From Sphingopyxis sp. (GTDB lineage: Bacteria > Pseudomonadota > Alphaproteobacteria > Sphingomonadales > Sphingomonadaceae), in NCBI GenBank assembly GCA_017745175.1, contig JAGHZY010000004.1, positions 1 through 64,000 on the forward strand: 64,000 nt of DNA. Reading direction: 5' to 3'. A model generated the notes under the pieces. That model worked only from the letters and a program-made list of their open reading frames with translations. It was not told the origin of the DNA and did no database searches. Numbering within the stretch: the stretch's first letter is position 1; each line of letters starts with the position of its first letter. This document shows, piece by piece, positions 18,006 through 27,465 of this stretch. Both the position numbers and the translations under genes were made by a program.

Positions 18006-18287
18006 TCACAGCCCGAACGCTGCCCGCCCCTCGCGTGGCGGCATGCCCCCGGGCGCAACGCCGGCATCAGGTTCCGCCGCGGGCGACGACGGAAGCAGCT
18101 TCCAGACATTCGCGGCCGTCTTGGTCATGCGTGCCAGCAGCGATTCGCCTTCCCATAGTTCGACATGTATGCCGTCGGTTTCGTTGCGCGCGACCTGGAA
18201 CGCGTGATCGGGACCCTCGGCACGGAAATCGACGCGCCGCGGCGGACTCGACTCATCGTCGAGCAACATCAGATGGAAAACACGCAT
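18006..18287 (-). CDS. Hypothetical protein, 93 residues
   Basis: I do not recognise this protein. It begins MRVFHLMLLDDES, alternates short hydrophobic strands with charged turns (RRVDFRAEGPDHAFQVA; HVELWEGESLLARM; ANVWKLLPSS) and ends in a proline/glycine-rich tail. It has no signal peptide or membrane helix. The start at 18287 has a good ribosome site (CAGGAGC); the frame extends 16 codons upstream without one. It stands alone, convergent with the MFS gene. The beta-rich layout and periodic composition suggest a real small cytoplasmic protein. Confidence 0.55.
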   Translation of the reverse strand: MRVFHLMLLDDESSPPRRVDFRAEGPDHAFQVARNETDGIHVELWEGESLLARMTKTAANVWKLLPSSPAAEPDAGVAPGGMPPREGRAAFGL

Positions 18288-18504
18288 GGCTTGCTCCTGT
18301 ATTGTCGGGAGCAAGCGTAACCAGGCTCTCGGCATCGTTCGATCGGCAGGCCGTACGCAACGGAAAGGGACTGCGGGTTATGCCGGAACCACGAAAAGCC
18401 GATCTGGTGTGGAAACCGCAGCCAATAACCGATCATAGCACAGCTGGCCCGGCCTCCCCAGGCAATTCGTGTTGACATGGATCAGCCGGAGTGGTCGCCG
18501 CCGG

Positions 18505-20130
18505 CTAGGGACGATAGGGTATGGCGTCCGGAGCGATAACGCCGACGTCGAGCGCGTAGCGGTTCCACGCTTCGATCAGTTCTTCACGCCTCGCGGGTTC
18601 GACAAGCGACAGGTCGCGCGTCTCGCCGGGGTCGCGCACGATATCGAACAGCCGCCATTTCCCGTCACCGACGTCCGTGAGTTTCCGGTCACCGCGCCGG
18701 TAAGCGCGCGAACCGAAGAGCTCGGCGCCGAATCCGTCGCTTGCTCCATAGATTCGCGCCTTCGGATCGCGCAGCCATGCCAGCCAGGAACGACCGGTGA
18801 TCGGCCGGACCCTCCTGCCCGCCACATCGGTTATGGCGGGATCGACGCCCGCCAGTTCGAGCAGCGTCGGGGCGACATCGGCGACCGACAGGAATTGCGT
18901 ATCGGCACCCTCGCGCCGCGGAATGCCCGCGCCGCTGATAAACGCGACCGCGCGCGTTCCGCCCTCGCTCTGATAGCCCTTGGTCAGCCACGACGGCGCG
19001 GTAGCGGCCTGCGCCCAGCCCGCGCCATAGGTGACGTAGGAAGAATCGGCGCCGCGATTGGTGAAACTGTTGTCGGCCCCTTTCAGCCTCGCGGCAAGCA
19101 TCTCCGCGCCGGTCGTCTCGACATCGAGTGCCTCGGCGCCATTGTCGGCGAGGAAAACGATCACCGTATTGTCGAGTTCACCCGAGGCGCGGAGCGTTTC
19201 GATCACGCGGCCGACATTCCGGTCGAGCCGGTCGACCATCGCGGCGTAGATTTCCATGTTGCGCGCCGCCGCGCGTTGCTGGTCGGCTGTCAGCGAATCC
19301 CAGCTGCCGTCGCGGTTGCGCGGCGTGTGGGGCACGACATCGGCGGACAGGATGCCCAGCTCGCGCTGCCGATCGAGACGCCGCTGGCGCAGCACGTCGA
19401 AACCGGCGTCATAACGCCCCCTGTAGCGCGCGATGTCCCCGGAACGCGCCTGCAGCGGCCAGTGCGGCGCCGTGAAGGCGAGATAGGCGAAAAAGGGCCG
19501 GGCTTTCTCCTGCTCCGGCCGCTCGCCCAGAAAGTCGATCAGGCGGCTCGCGAAATAGTCGCTCGAATAGAAGTCGGCGGGGAGCTTCGTCAGCTGTTTT
19601 CCCTGTTCGGTGTAGGTTGCGCTGGTGCCGACGTCGGTACCGAAATGATTGTGCCCGCCCTGCAGCAAGGCAAAGCTGCGCCCGAAACCGCGTGCGTGCG
19701 GGTCCTGTCCGGGCGTCAGGCCGAGGTGCCACTTGCCTGAGAACAGCGTGCGATAACCGCCGCCCGACAGGCGCTCGGCCAGCGTTGCGACGTCGCTCCG
19801 CAAATAGCCCTCATACCCCGGCTTGTCCTTCTGGTTCGGCCGGATCATCTCGGCCATCGTGCCGAGGCCAGCGATATGATTGTCGGTGCCCGACAGCAGC
19901 ATCGAGCGCGTCGGCGAACAGGTCGGCGCGGTGTGGAAGCCCGCCAGCCGGACACCCGCGAGCGCGAGCCGGTCGAGGTTGGGCGTCGCAATCTCGCCGC
20001 CGAACGCACCGATGTCCGAATAGCCGAGGTCGTCGGCGACGATGACGAGGAAATTCGGTTGCCGTTCCCTTGCCTGTACGGGCGGCGCAAGGACCACAAG
20101 CGCAAGCAGCGCGGACGCGAGGCGTTTCAT
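18505..20130 (-). CDS. Secreted arylsulfatase (formylglycine type)
   Basis: A 541-residue sulfatase with a signal peptide (to about VQA, residue 20). Metal-binding Asp33-Asp34 (VADDLGYSD), the nucleophile motif CSPTR at 71-75 (Cys71 is converted to formylglycine by a maturase) and the FLADNGAE metal-binding region all match family S1 sulfatases. It would hydrolyse sulfate esters in the periplasm and release sulfate. It lies at the 3' end of a minus-strand run with a TauD-type dioxygenase, an MFS carrier and a TonB receptor, so together they look like a sulfate-ester scavenging locus. The maturation enzyme is not in the window. Confidence 0.9.
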   Translation of the reverse strand: MKRLASALLALVVLAPPVQARERQPNFLVIVADDLGYSDIGAFGGEIATPNLDRLALAGVRLAGFHTAPTCSPTRSMLLSGTDNHIAGLGTMAEMIRPNQKDKPGYEGYLRSDVATLAERLSGGGYRTLFSGKWHLGLTPGQDPHARGFGRSFALLQGGHNHFGTDVGTSATYTEQGKQLTKLPADFYSSDYFASRLIDFLGERPEQEKARPFFAYLAFTAPHWPLQARSGDIARYRGRYDAGFDVLRQRRLDRQRELGILSADVVPHTPRNRDGSWDSLTADQQRAAARNMEIYAAMVDRLDRNVGRVIETLRASGELDNTVIVFLADNGAEALDVETTGAEMLAARLKGADNSFTNRGADSSYVTYGAGWAQAATAPSWLTKGYQSEGGTRAVAFISGAGIPRREGADTQFLSVADVAPTLLELAGVDPAITDVAGRRVRPITGRSWLAWLRDPKARIYGASDGFGAELFGSRAYRRGDRKLTDVGDGKWRLFDIVRDPGETRDLSLVEPARREELIEAWNRYALDVGVIAPDAIPYRP

Positions 20131-20248
20131 TCGGATATCCTATCTCGGGAAGGGCGGCGCGCCGCGGGCGAATGGAACCCGGGCGCGCCGCAGTCAGGAC
20201 CGGCGCGGTCACAGGAGGGAGAGGAAGAGGAGCGCCGGTCGATTTCGA

Positions 20249-21202
20249 TCAGGCGGGCGCGTATTCGACCGGCTTTTCTTGCCGCACGATGCGGCTCCGG
20301 CGGCCATCGATCGCGACCGGCGCCTCCCCGTGGATCGTCGCGCGGCGAAGCGTGCGACGCTGGAGCCCGAAGTCGGCGGTCGCGCGGTGCTGCGTCGCCT
20401 GATTGTCCCAGATGGCAACGTCGCCCTCCTTCCAGCGCCAGCGGACGACATTTTCGGGCTTGGTGATATGGTCCTGCAGCGTCTGGAACAGCCGCGCGCT
20501 GTCGACGTGGTTCAGCCCGACAAACTGCTTGACGAAGTGGCCGAGCAGCAGGCTGCGCTGCCCGCTGACCGGGTGGACGCGCACGACCGGATGCTCGGTC
20601 TCGTAGACCGTCGAGGCAAACACATTGCGATGCTCCCTGATCCGCTTCGCCGCGCTTTCGGCATCGGGCGCCGACTGCAGGATCGACGCATAGTCGTAGA
20701 GATTGGTGTGCGTCGCCCAGAGGGTGTTGACGAGTTGGCGCAGGACCTCGGGCAGGCCTTCATAGGCGGTTTCGCCGTTCGCCCACTGGGTATCGCCCCC
20801 CGCTTCGGGGATGGTGATCGCGCGCAGGATCGAGGCCTTGGGATAGGCGTCGACAAAGGTCACGTCGGTGTGCCAGCTCGACGCGGCATAGCCTTCGCGG
20901 CTGTCGAGTTCGAGCAGGTAACGCGACCCCTCGGCGACCGGCACCGTCGGATGGGCTACCGGATCGCCGAGCAGCGCGGCGAAATCCTCATGCTCCTGAT
21001 CGGTCAGATGCTGCTGGTCGCGAAAGAAGAGCACCTTGTGCCGCACCAGCGCGGCCTCGATCGCCTGCACCACCGGCGCAGGCAGGTCGCCCGACAGCTC
21101 GACACCATGGACGATGGCGCCGATCGTACCGGTCACCGGCGTGATTTCGAGCGGAATATTCTTGTCGCGGGCATTGGCATAGCTGTTGTGAAGGTCCGTC
21201 AT
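20249..21202 (-). CDS. TauD/AtsK-like 2-oxoglutarate dioxygenase (probable alkylsulfatase)
   Basis: A 317-residue non-heme iron dioxygenase. The iron ligands are His111 and Asp113 (SWHTDVTF) and His272 (ATQHRA); Arg283 follows 11 residues later to hold 2-oxoglutarate. It fits the AtsK/TauD group, which hydroxylates the carbon next to a sulfate or sulfonate and so releases sulfate or sulfite. AtsK-type alkyl sulfate ester cleavage is favoured by the neighbouring arylsulfatase. A 118-base gap separates it from the sulfatase gene and 36 bases from the MFS gene. Confidence 0.82.
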   Translation of the reverse strand: MTDLHNSYANARDKNIPLEITPVTGTIGAIVHGVELSGDLPAPVVQAIEAALVRHKVLFFRDQQHLTDQEHEDFAALLGDPVAHPTVPVAEGSRYLLELDSREGYAASSWHTDVTFVDAYPKASILRAITIPEAGGDTQWANGETAYEGLPEVLRQLVNTLWATHTNLYDYASILQSAPDAESAAKRIREHRNVFASTVYETEHPVVRVHPVSGQRSLLLGHFVKQFVGLNHVDSARLFQTLQDHITKPENVVRWRWKEGDVAIWDNQATQHRATADFGLQRRTLRRATIHGEAPVAIDGRRSRIVRQEKPVEYAPA

Positions 21203-21238
21203 GTCAGTCTCCTTTGGGGTTATCGGTCGGCGGCGAAT

Positions 21239-22588
21239 TCATTCGGCGAAGGCGTAATCGGGCGGTCCCGGATCGAGCTGTCGGCGAATTTCGGCGTGCG
21301 CCGCCTCGTCGAGCGGGAAGCGCGCGATGAGGGCGGCGGACAGGGCGTGGGCGATGGCGGGGCCAAGGCCGAAGACGAGGAGCAAGCCGTTCAGCGCCTC
21401 GGGGCTGCTGACGCCCTTCGGGTCGAAGCCGAGCCAGGCGACGAGCGGCAGCGCGATGCCGACCGCGACCGCGGTCGCGGTCTTTCCGGCGAGGCTAAAC
21501 ACCGAATAATAAAGCCCGGTGCGGTCCTCGCCGCTGTCGAGCCGGTGCTTGTCGGCAACGTCGGCGACGATCGCGCGCAGCATCAGATTGCCCGATCCCT
21601 GTGCCAGCCCCTGTGCCAGCGTCAGCGCGAGAAGCAGCGGGAAAGTTTGCGGCGTGACGAGCAGCAGCGCGAGGTTGATCGCGACCTGCACCAGTTCGCC
21701 TGCGACTGCGGTGCGATGCTTGCCGAACCGGCGCCCGATCCTGAGCCAGATCGGCCCGGCGAAGATGCCGAACACGAACTGGAAAAGGAACAGTCCCCCT
21801 GCCCACTCCGGGCGGCCCATGTAGAAGGACACGAAGAAGACGATCAGCGCGGCGCGGATATTCTGCGCGAGCGTCACCGCGAAATCGGAGGCGAGGACGC
21901 GCAGCAGGAGTGGCTCGCCGATGATCGCGCGGAATATTTCGCGAAGGTTCGGCTTGCTCGCGGGAAGCAGCGGCAGCGGCGGTTCCCCGAGCGCGGTCAG
22001 TGTCAGCAACAGCGCGGGAAAGGCGGTGAGCAGGACGAGCCCGCCCATCAGGCTGAGCTGCAACCGCCCGTCGCCGGGCCGCAGCTGGTCGGCGATCGTG
22101 GGCAGGATCAGCGTGAGCAGCAAGGCGCTTGCGGTGACGACCTGCTGATAGGTCGCGATGCGCGTCCGCTCGTGATAGTCGCCCGACACCTCGCCCGACC
22201 AAGCCTGGAACGGGATCTGCACCGCCGTCCAGCCGAGATAGAGAAAGAAAAGCACGATCCCGAGCGACAACGGCGTCACCCCGAACGGCGGGAAGAACAG
22301 GAAGACCGCCGAGATCGCGAAGATCACGCCGCCGACCGCGATCCAAGGCTTGCGGCGGCCATAGCGGCTGCGCGTCGCATCGCTCAATGATCCCATCAGC
22401 GGGTCGGCGACCGCGTCCCACAGCCGGCCGATCAGGAAGATGACGCCGATGACCGTCAGCGACAGGCCATAGTCGCGCGCGTAGATAGCGGGAAGATAGA
22501 CGCCGAGGGGCAGCCCGGCGGCAGCGAGCGGAACCGCCACCGCCGAGAAGCGGATCAACTGGCTCGCGCTGGCGGACGCGGCGCTCAC
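21239..22588 (-). CDS. MFS transporter, GPH (glycoside/sugar:cation) type
   Basis: A 449-residue protein with 12 predicted helices. The motif after helix 2 (GRLWDAVADPLMGSLSDATRSRYGRRKPW, shortened here to its DAVADPLMGSLSD core) is the hallmark of the glycoside-pentoside-hexuronide family (MelB-like). It is probably an inner-membrane carrier for the compound brought in by the TonB receptor. It starts with GTG at 22586-22588, overlapping the receptor stop as GTGA, so the two are translationally coupled. Confidence 0.82.
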   Translation of the reverse strand: MSAASASASQLIRFSAVAVPLAAAGLPLGVYLPAIYARDYGLSLTVIGVIFLIGRLWDAVADPLMGSLSDATRSRYGRRKPWIAVGGVIFAISAVFLFFPPFGVTPLSLGIVLFFLYLGWTAVQIPFQAWSGEVSGDYHERTRIATYQQVVTASALLLTLILPTIADQLRPGDGRLQLSLMGGLVLLTAFPALLLTLTALGEPPLPLLPASKPNLREIFRAIIGEPLLLRVLASDFAVTLAQNIRAALIVFFVSFYMGRPEWAGGLFLFQFVFGIFAGPIWLRIGRRFGKHRTAVAGELVQVAINLALLLVTPQTFPLLLALTLAQGLAQGSGNLMLRAIVADVADKHRLDSGEDRTGLYYSVFSLAGKTATAVAVGIALPLVAWLGFDPKGVSSPEALNGLLLVFGLGPAIAHALSAALIARFPLDEAAHAEIRRQLDPGPPDYAFAE

Positions 22589-25023
22589 AGCTTCGTCCTC
22601 AGCGTCGCGCCGATCGTGCGCGGCTCGCCGATCAGCGCGGTAACGATGCCGCTATTCTGCGCCGACAGGGTCTGGAAATAGTCCTCGTCGAACAGGTTGC
22701 GCGCCCAGAGCGACAGGTCGAGCAACCCGTCGTCGGTGCGGATGCCGATACGTGCATTCGCGATGCCATAGGCGGGGACGTCGGCGTAGCGGCTGTCGCT
22801 GGGCGACGTGTTGAAGGTCGAACGGTGCGAATAATCGGCATGACCATAGAGCGACAGGTCGCGCCCGCCGAGATTGCCGAGCGGCGCCGACACGTCGCCG
22901 CCCAGCGTATAGGTGAACTTCGGGACCCCCGGCAGCTGCTTGCCCGTCAGATTCTGGATGCCGCTGATGTTCAGCCGCTCGGGCGCCTGCGGCGCATTCG
23001 GATAGTCGCTGTAGGTCGTGTCGGCATAGGCGACCGAGGCATAGAAGCTCGCGCGCTCCGACGGGGCGAACGCAAGATCGCCCTCGACGCCGCGCGAACG
23101 CACGCCCGGAATATTGGCGATATACTGGCGGACGTTGACCGAGTTCTGCACCTGCTCGGTAATCGCGGTCTGATAGTCGCGGATCTCGGTCCAGTATCCG
23201 GCGACATTCAGCGTCACCTTCCTGTCGAACCATTCGGACTTGATGCCGAGTTCATAGCTGTCGACCTTTTCGGGCTCGACTGCCGCGACATCGTCGGGCC
23301 GCAATCCCGCGGGCAGGTTGGTCAGGTTAAGCCCGCCCGACTTGTTCCCGCGCGAATATGTCGCATAGGCAAGAGCATCGTCCGAGACCTGCCAGGACAG
23401 CGTTGCAAGCCCCGACAGGCTGTTGTCGCTGAAGCTCGTCGAATAGCTGGTGACGGGGTTGAATTGGGTGCGGATCGCCGCCGCCTGCGCCGCAAGCCCG
23501 GCTGGCAGGGTCGACAGATCGATCCCCGCAACATGGGTCTGCGTGAACGAGCCGCTCTTCTTCTCGTGCGTGTAACGCAGCCCCGCGGTCAGCGTCAGCC
23601 GGTCGGTGAATTTCCAGTCGAGCTGGCCGAACAGCGCATAGCTTTTGGTACGCGGATCCGACGTCGAATTCGCTTCGAAACCATTGAGCGCGGCGTCCCA
23701 TGCGGCGAGCGGAATCGGCGAGGTCGCCGGCCGGTTCCACAGTCCGGCGGCGGGCCCATAGGCGCTCGCACCCTCGCCGCGGATCACCTGCCAGAAATAA
23801 TAGGCGCCAACGACATAGTCGATCGGGCCCTCGGTGTCGGAGGCCAGCCGGATTTCCTGGCTGAACTGGCGCTGGCGATTCGCCTGCTGCGCCTTGGTCG
23901 TTATCGGCAGCGACGTGGAATCGCCATCGTTCGCGGGATTCCAGTCCCACCAGCGATAAGCGGTGACCGAGGTCAGCCGGGCGGCGCCGATATCCCAGTC
24001 GACCTGCCCCGACACACCATAGCCGTCCATGTTCGACTGATAGTGGCTGTCGGCCTCGCCGCGCCGCGCGAAGGGGTCGATCGCGGGGAAAGCATATCCC
24101 GGGAAACGCGCCGCGCGCTCGGCGAAGCCGTTCGGGATCGCGGCGCCATTCTCGTACGTCCCGAAATAATCGGCGAAGATGTTGAGGACATGGTTCTGCT
24201 TCTGGCGCGAGAAGTCGCCGATAATCCGCGCCTCGATATCGGGCGTCGGCGTGAACAGCAGTTGCCCGCGGACGCTCCAGTTCGAATAATCCTGCGCGCG
24301 CTCATTCCGGGTCGCATTGTAGAGGAAGCCCCGCCGCTCGGTCACCGCGCCGCTGATGCGCACCGCAAGCAGATCGTCGATCAACGCCCCCGACGCCGAG
24401 CCGCGCAATTGGTAATAGCCATGGTCGCCGACACTCGCCTCGCCCGAAAATTCGGGGTCGAAGCTCGGTTTGCGCGAGGTGATGTTGATCGCGCCCGACG
24501 TCGTGTTCTTGCCGAATAACGTCCCTTGCGGTCCGCGCAGCACTTCGATCTGCTGCAGGTCGACGAGATCGAACTGCGACTGGCCGACGCGCCCAAAATA
24601 GACATTGTCGACGTAGAAACCGACACCATTCTCGAGCCCGTCGTTGGTCAACGCGACGTTGCTGCCGAGGCCGCGGATGTTGATGTTGGTGTTGCGCGGG
24701 TTGAAGCTAAACACCTGCAGGCTCGGCACGATCTGCTGGATTTGCGTGAGCGTGTAATTGCCCGTCGCCTCGAGCGTTTCGGACCCGACGACCGACAGCG
24801 CGATCGGCACGTCCTGCGCGCTTTCGTCGCGGCGGCGCGCCGACACGATGATTTCGGCGCCGTCGTAGGACGCGGCGGCGGAAGCGGCCGCGACGGCGGC
24901 GTCCTCGCCGATCGCGGCACCTTCGACCACGGCCGTTTCGGTCGCGGATGCAGGCACGGCCGGCGCCAGCAGCGCGGCGCCGAGCAAGAACTTCAAACGA
25001 TGATCGGGAGAGAAACGGTTCAT
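22585..25023 (-). CDS. TonB-dependent receptor of the sulfatase locus
   Basis: An 812-residue outer-membrane receptor. It has a signal peptide (to about AVPASA), a plug domain (IIVSARRRDESAQDVP, then GLGSNVALTNDG and EVLRGPQGTLFGKNTTSGAI, shortened) and a C-terminal 22-strand barrel ending in LRTKL. The EVLRGPQGTLFG sequence is the usual plug motif of sphingomonad receptors. It probably imports a sulfated organic compound for the downstream genes. I chose the ATG at 25023; the frame is open another 76 codons, but those are cysteine- and arginine-rich, unlike a signal. Confidence 0.9.
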   Translation of the reverse strand: MNRFSPDHRLKFLLGAALLAPAVPASATETAVVEGAAIGEDAAVAAASAAASYDGAEIIVSARRRDESAQDVPIALSVVGSETLEATGNYTLTQIQQIVPSLQVFSFNPRNTNINIRGLGSNVALTNDGLENGVGFYVDNVYFGRVGQSQFDLVDLQQIEVLRGPQGTLFGKNTTSGAINITSRKPSFDPEFSGEASVGDHGYYQLRGSASGALIDDLLAVRISGAVTERRGFLYNATRNERAQDYSNWSVRGQLLFTPTPDIEARIIGDFSRQKQNHVLNIFADYFGTYENGAAIPNGFAERAARFPGYAFPAIDPFARRGEADSHYQSNMDGYGVSGQVDWDIGAARLTSVTAYRWWDWNPANDGDSTSLPITTKAQQANRQRQFSQEIRLASDTEGPIDYVVGAYYFWQVIRGEGASAYGPAAGLWNRPATSPIPLAAWDAALNGFEANSTSDPRTKSYALFGQLDWKFTDRLTLTAGLRYTHEKKSGSFTQTHVAGIDLSTLPAGLAAQAAAIRTQFNPVTSYSTSFSDNSLSGLATLSWQVSDDALAYATYSRGNKSGGLNLTNLPAGLRPDDVAAVEPEKVDSYELGIKSEWFDRKVTLNVAGYWTEIRDYQTAITEQVQNSVNVRQYIANIPGVRSRGVEGDLAFAPSERASFYASVAYADTTYSDYPNAPQAPERLNISGIQNLTGKQLPGVPKFTYTLGGDVSAPLGNLGGRDLSLYGHADYSHRSTFNTSPSDSRYADVPAYGIANARIGIRTDDGLLDLSLWARNLFDEDYFQTLSAQNSGIVTALIGEPRTIGATLRTKL

Positions 25024-25689
25024 TATATCGGGTCCCCGGGCGGTGATCCCGCCCCCTTTTTGATGTGGTGGATGGTGGCGCGGTGCGCCGGGCCGGATCG
25101 GGCAGCCGCTAGCTCCGCCCCCCACAGCGCACGGGCGGCGCTGCGCAGGGACGCAGGGTAGCGGGCCAGATCCGACAGGTCGGATCGGGTCAGCAAGGGC
25201 ATGAGTTTTCCCCGCGCCGGCGCAACAGATGCACCGGACGTCAGGCCGCAACGTCTCGCGAGAGGAGGCGCGGCCGGAGATGTGGGAGGCCGCGATGCGC
25301 GGCGGGGCGCGGTCGGTCCGCTACCCCGCCGATACTCGCGGCGGTGATCTAGATGATGGTGCTACACATGCGCATCGCAATACCCCTTCTGGGGGAACGC
25401 AATGCCTGGCGCTGTCGCCCGAGCATCACGCGCTTTAGCCGTTGGTAACGCGGAGCAAGCTGCTTCCCGGTCAAAAGCCGCGGGTCGAGAGGAGAGCCAT
25501 CACCCGTCTCGACCAAGTCCGGGTGACAATCTCTACTTAAAAGATAGATATTAAATCCGTCAACCGGCGGACGGCATTCCGGCGATGAAGAAAATCTTTC
25601 CCGCGACGAGCCGGGCCTATACACCGACCGAAGGCGATACAGGGCACCGCGACATGGTTCGCTGCAAGGTGCGACGGGATGGGCCGACG
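25024..25689. other. Intergenic region with a candidate minus-strand promoter at 25535-25563
   Basis: This stretch holds no convincing gene. On the minus strand TTGACG (25563-25558) and TTAAGT (25540-25535) are 17 bases apart and could form a sigma-70-like promoter for the TonB receptor, leaving a leader of about 500 bases. The leader contains small hairpins (for example CCCC-TTCT-GGGG near 25382). A long leader before a sulfur-scavenging operon invites a riboswitch check, but I cannot match any known class. Confidence 0.3.
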
Positions 25690-26262
25690 TCAGATACGCA
25701 AATAGCGCATGACCCAGTTGGTTTCCCATGTCGCGCCATCGTCGGGCGAAAATGCCTGTTCCCAGCGCGCTTCCGACGCGTTGACCGCGAAGAATTGCCC
25801 CCGGACAAGGATGTCGGATCCCTCGAAGATTTCGCGCGCATAAAATGTGCCCATGCCGTTTGCGAAACGTCCGTAAAGAGGTGGATCGATCTTGCTCAGG
25901 TCATTTGCCGACAGATACCAGTCAGTCCACCGCCCTCGTGGTTCGTCGAGCGCGCGCAGGCCCATGCCATAGGATGTCCTGGTGCCGCGGGTGGTTATGC
26001 TTTCATTGAGATTGACCAGCCCGCCGAACATCTGCTGGCAGCTCGTTCGCCCCCCGAACTCCTCCCAGTCGTTGCTGCCGACCATGCGATGGCGCAGGCG
26101 CTGATGCTCGACGCGCCAGTTGCCGATGAAATAGTCGAAATCGCCGCGAGAGGCACTACCTTCGGCGTCGGGTACGACACTCTCGCCAGCCGCTGCCGGC
26201 CGGGTCCCCAGCGCCGCGAGCGCCAATGCCGCGCTCGTGATCAATGTGCGACGATCGTGCAT
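25690..26262 (-). CDS. Single-domain DUF1579-like protein with signal peptide
   Basis: A 190-residue protein with a signal peptide (ending near RPAAA) and one copy of a tryptophan-rich domain: IGNWRVEHQRLRHRM, SNDWEEFGG, RWTDWYLSANDLSKI, and the closing RWEQAFSPDDGATWETNW (split here). The same domain occurs twice in the upstream gene. I match it tentatively to DUF1579-like, lipocalin-style proteins of unknown function. Its ATG overlaps the upstream stop by one base (TGATG), so the two are cotranscribed. Probably periplasmic. Confidence 0.6.
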   Translation of the reverse strand: MHDRRTLITSAALALAALGTRPAAAGESVVPDAEGSASRGDFDYFIGNWRVEHQRLRHRMVGSNDWEEFGGRTSCQQMFGGLVNLNESITTRGTRTSYGMGLRALDEPRGRWTDWYLSANDLSKIDPPLYGRFANGMGTFYAREIFEGSDILVRGQFFAVNASEARWEQAFSPDDGATWETNWVMRYLRI

Positions 26263-27374
26263 CAGGCGAGCCTCGTAAAATCCGAGGTCCAGTTGATCTC
26301 CCAGCTTTGCCCGCCATCGGCGGAGAATGCCTGCTCCCAGCGCGCCGTGCGCCCCGTGATCCGCGACCATGTGACGCGAGCCCTGACCGGGCGGCCTTCG
26401 TGCACATCGTCGGAAAGATAGGTCCCGATACCGTTCACGAAACGGCCGCGCAGAGGTTCGCCGATCCGCGTCGGATTTCTGCTGTCGAGCCACCAGCTCA
26501 GCCATTCGCGTGTCCCGGGATCCCAGGCCCGAAAACCCATGCCGCGAAAGGCGCCGGCGGGCGCCTCCATGAGATTGTCCCCGATGTTGCCGTTGCCGCC
26601 GAGGATCGGCCAGTTGACAAATTTGCCGCCGAATTCTTCCCAATCCTTGCTCGCGGCAAGACGCTGGCGCAGCTTGCGGTGATGTACGGTCCAGCGTCCC
26701 GCGAGGAACCCCCAGTCGTCCGGCGCGCGGGCCGGGTCTTCGCTCGCCAACAGCGGCAGCGGCCGCGGGAGCTTCGACGTCCGGGTAAAGAAATTCTCCC
26801 AGTTCATCTCCCACGTTGCACCGTGATCGGGCGAGAAGGATTGCCGCCAGTGCGGGCGCTGTCCGTGGATGGCCTGCCACTCGAAACGGACATCGATCGG
26901 CCGCCCCTCGAAGGTGTCGGTGCCCGTGAAGATGCCGCCATCGCCCTCGAAACGCCCCGTCACCGGCGCTTCGATCCGGGTCGGATTGCGCCCGTCCAGC
27001 CACCAGATCGACCAGCGACCCGAAACCGGATCGAACGCCCGGATGCCGGCCGCACGGTAGAGACCGCCGGGCAGATCAAGTATATTGTCGTCGATCGTTC
27101 CGAGCCCGCCCATGGTCAGCCACACCGCACTTTTGCCGCCGAATTCATCCCAGTCTGTGCTTCCGGCGAGACGTCGTCCGAGCCGCCGGTTCCGGACGTC
27201 CCAATTGCCCGCCAGCCATTCCCAGTCGCGCGCGCGCGCCGAAAGATCATGTGATCTCCCTTGGGCCAGAACGGCCGACGGGACGACCGAGATGGCGGCA
27301 CCTCCGACAACCAGCCCCGAAAGAAATTCGCGCCGGTCCGCAGCAAAGACCGGAAAAGGGGAACGGTGAGTCAC
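26262..27374 (-). CDS. Tandem two-domain DUF1579-like protein, Tat signal
   Basis: A 370-residue protein with a twin-arginine signal (DRREFLSGLVVGGAA) and two copies of the same domain, at about residues 45-190 and 215-370. Matching landmarks are LAGNWDVRNRRLGRRL with LAGRWTVHHRKLRQRL, TDWDEFGGK with KDWEEFGGK, DGRNPTRI with DSRNPTRI, and SFSPDHGATWEMNW with AFSADGGQSWEINW. The repeats point to an internal duplication. Exported folded through Tat, it may carry a cofactor. It is divergent from a LysR gene, the likely regulator. Function unknown. Confidence 0.6.
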   Translation of the reverse strand: MTHRSPFPVFAADRREFLSGLVVGGAAISVVPSAVLAQGRSHDLSARARDWEWLAGNWDVRNRRLGRRLAGSTDWDEFGGKSAVWLTMGGLGTIDDNILDLPGGLYRAAGIRAFDPVSGRWSIWWLDGRNPTRIEAPVTGRFEGDGGIFTGTDTFEGRPIDVRFEWQAIHGQRPHWRQSFSPDHGATWEMNWENFFTRTSKLPRPLPLLASEDPARAPDDWGFLAGRWTVHHRKLRQRLAASKDWEEFGGKFVNWPILGGNGNIGDNLMEAPAGAFRGMGFRAWDPGTREWLSWWLDSRNPTRIGEPLRGRFVNGIGTYLSDDVHEGRPVRARVTWSRITGRTARWEQAFSADGGQSWEINWTSDFTRLA

Positions 27375-27465
27375 ATGCGGCTCCTGCGGGACAGACCCGA
27401 AGTGTCTGGCGCGTCCCGGGAAGATTTTACATGCGAACTTCGCCGACGAAGGCTAAGGCAAACTT

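Noticed and set aside
20249..21202. Calling this gene tauD (taurine dioxygenase)
   Set aside because: No tauABC transporter is present and the neighbours are a sulfatase and sugar-type carrier, so an AtsK-like sulfate ester role fits better.
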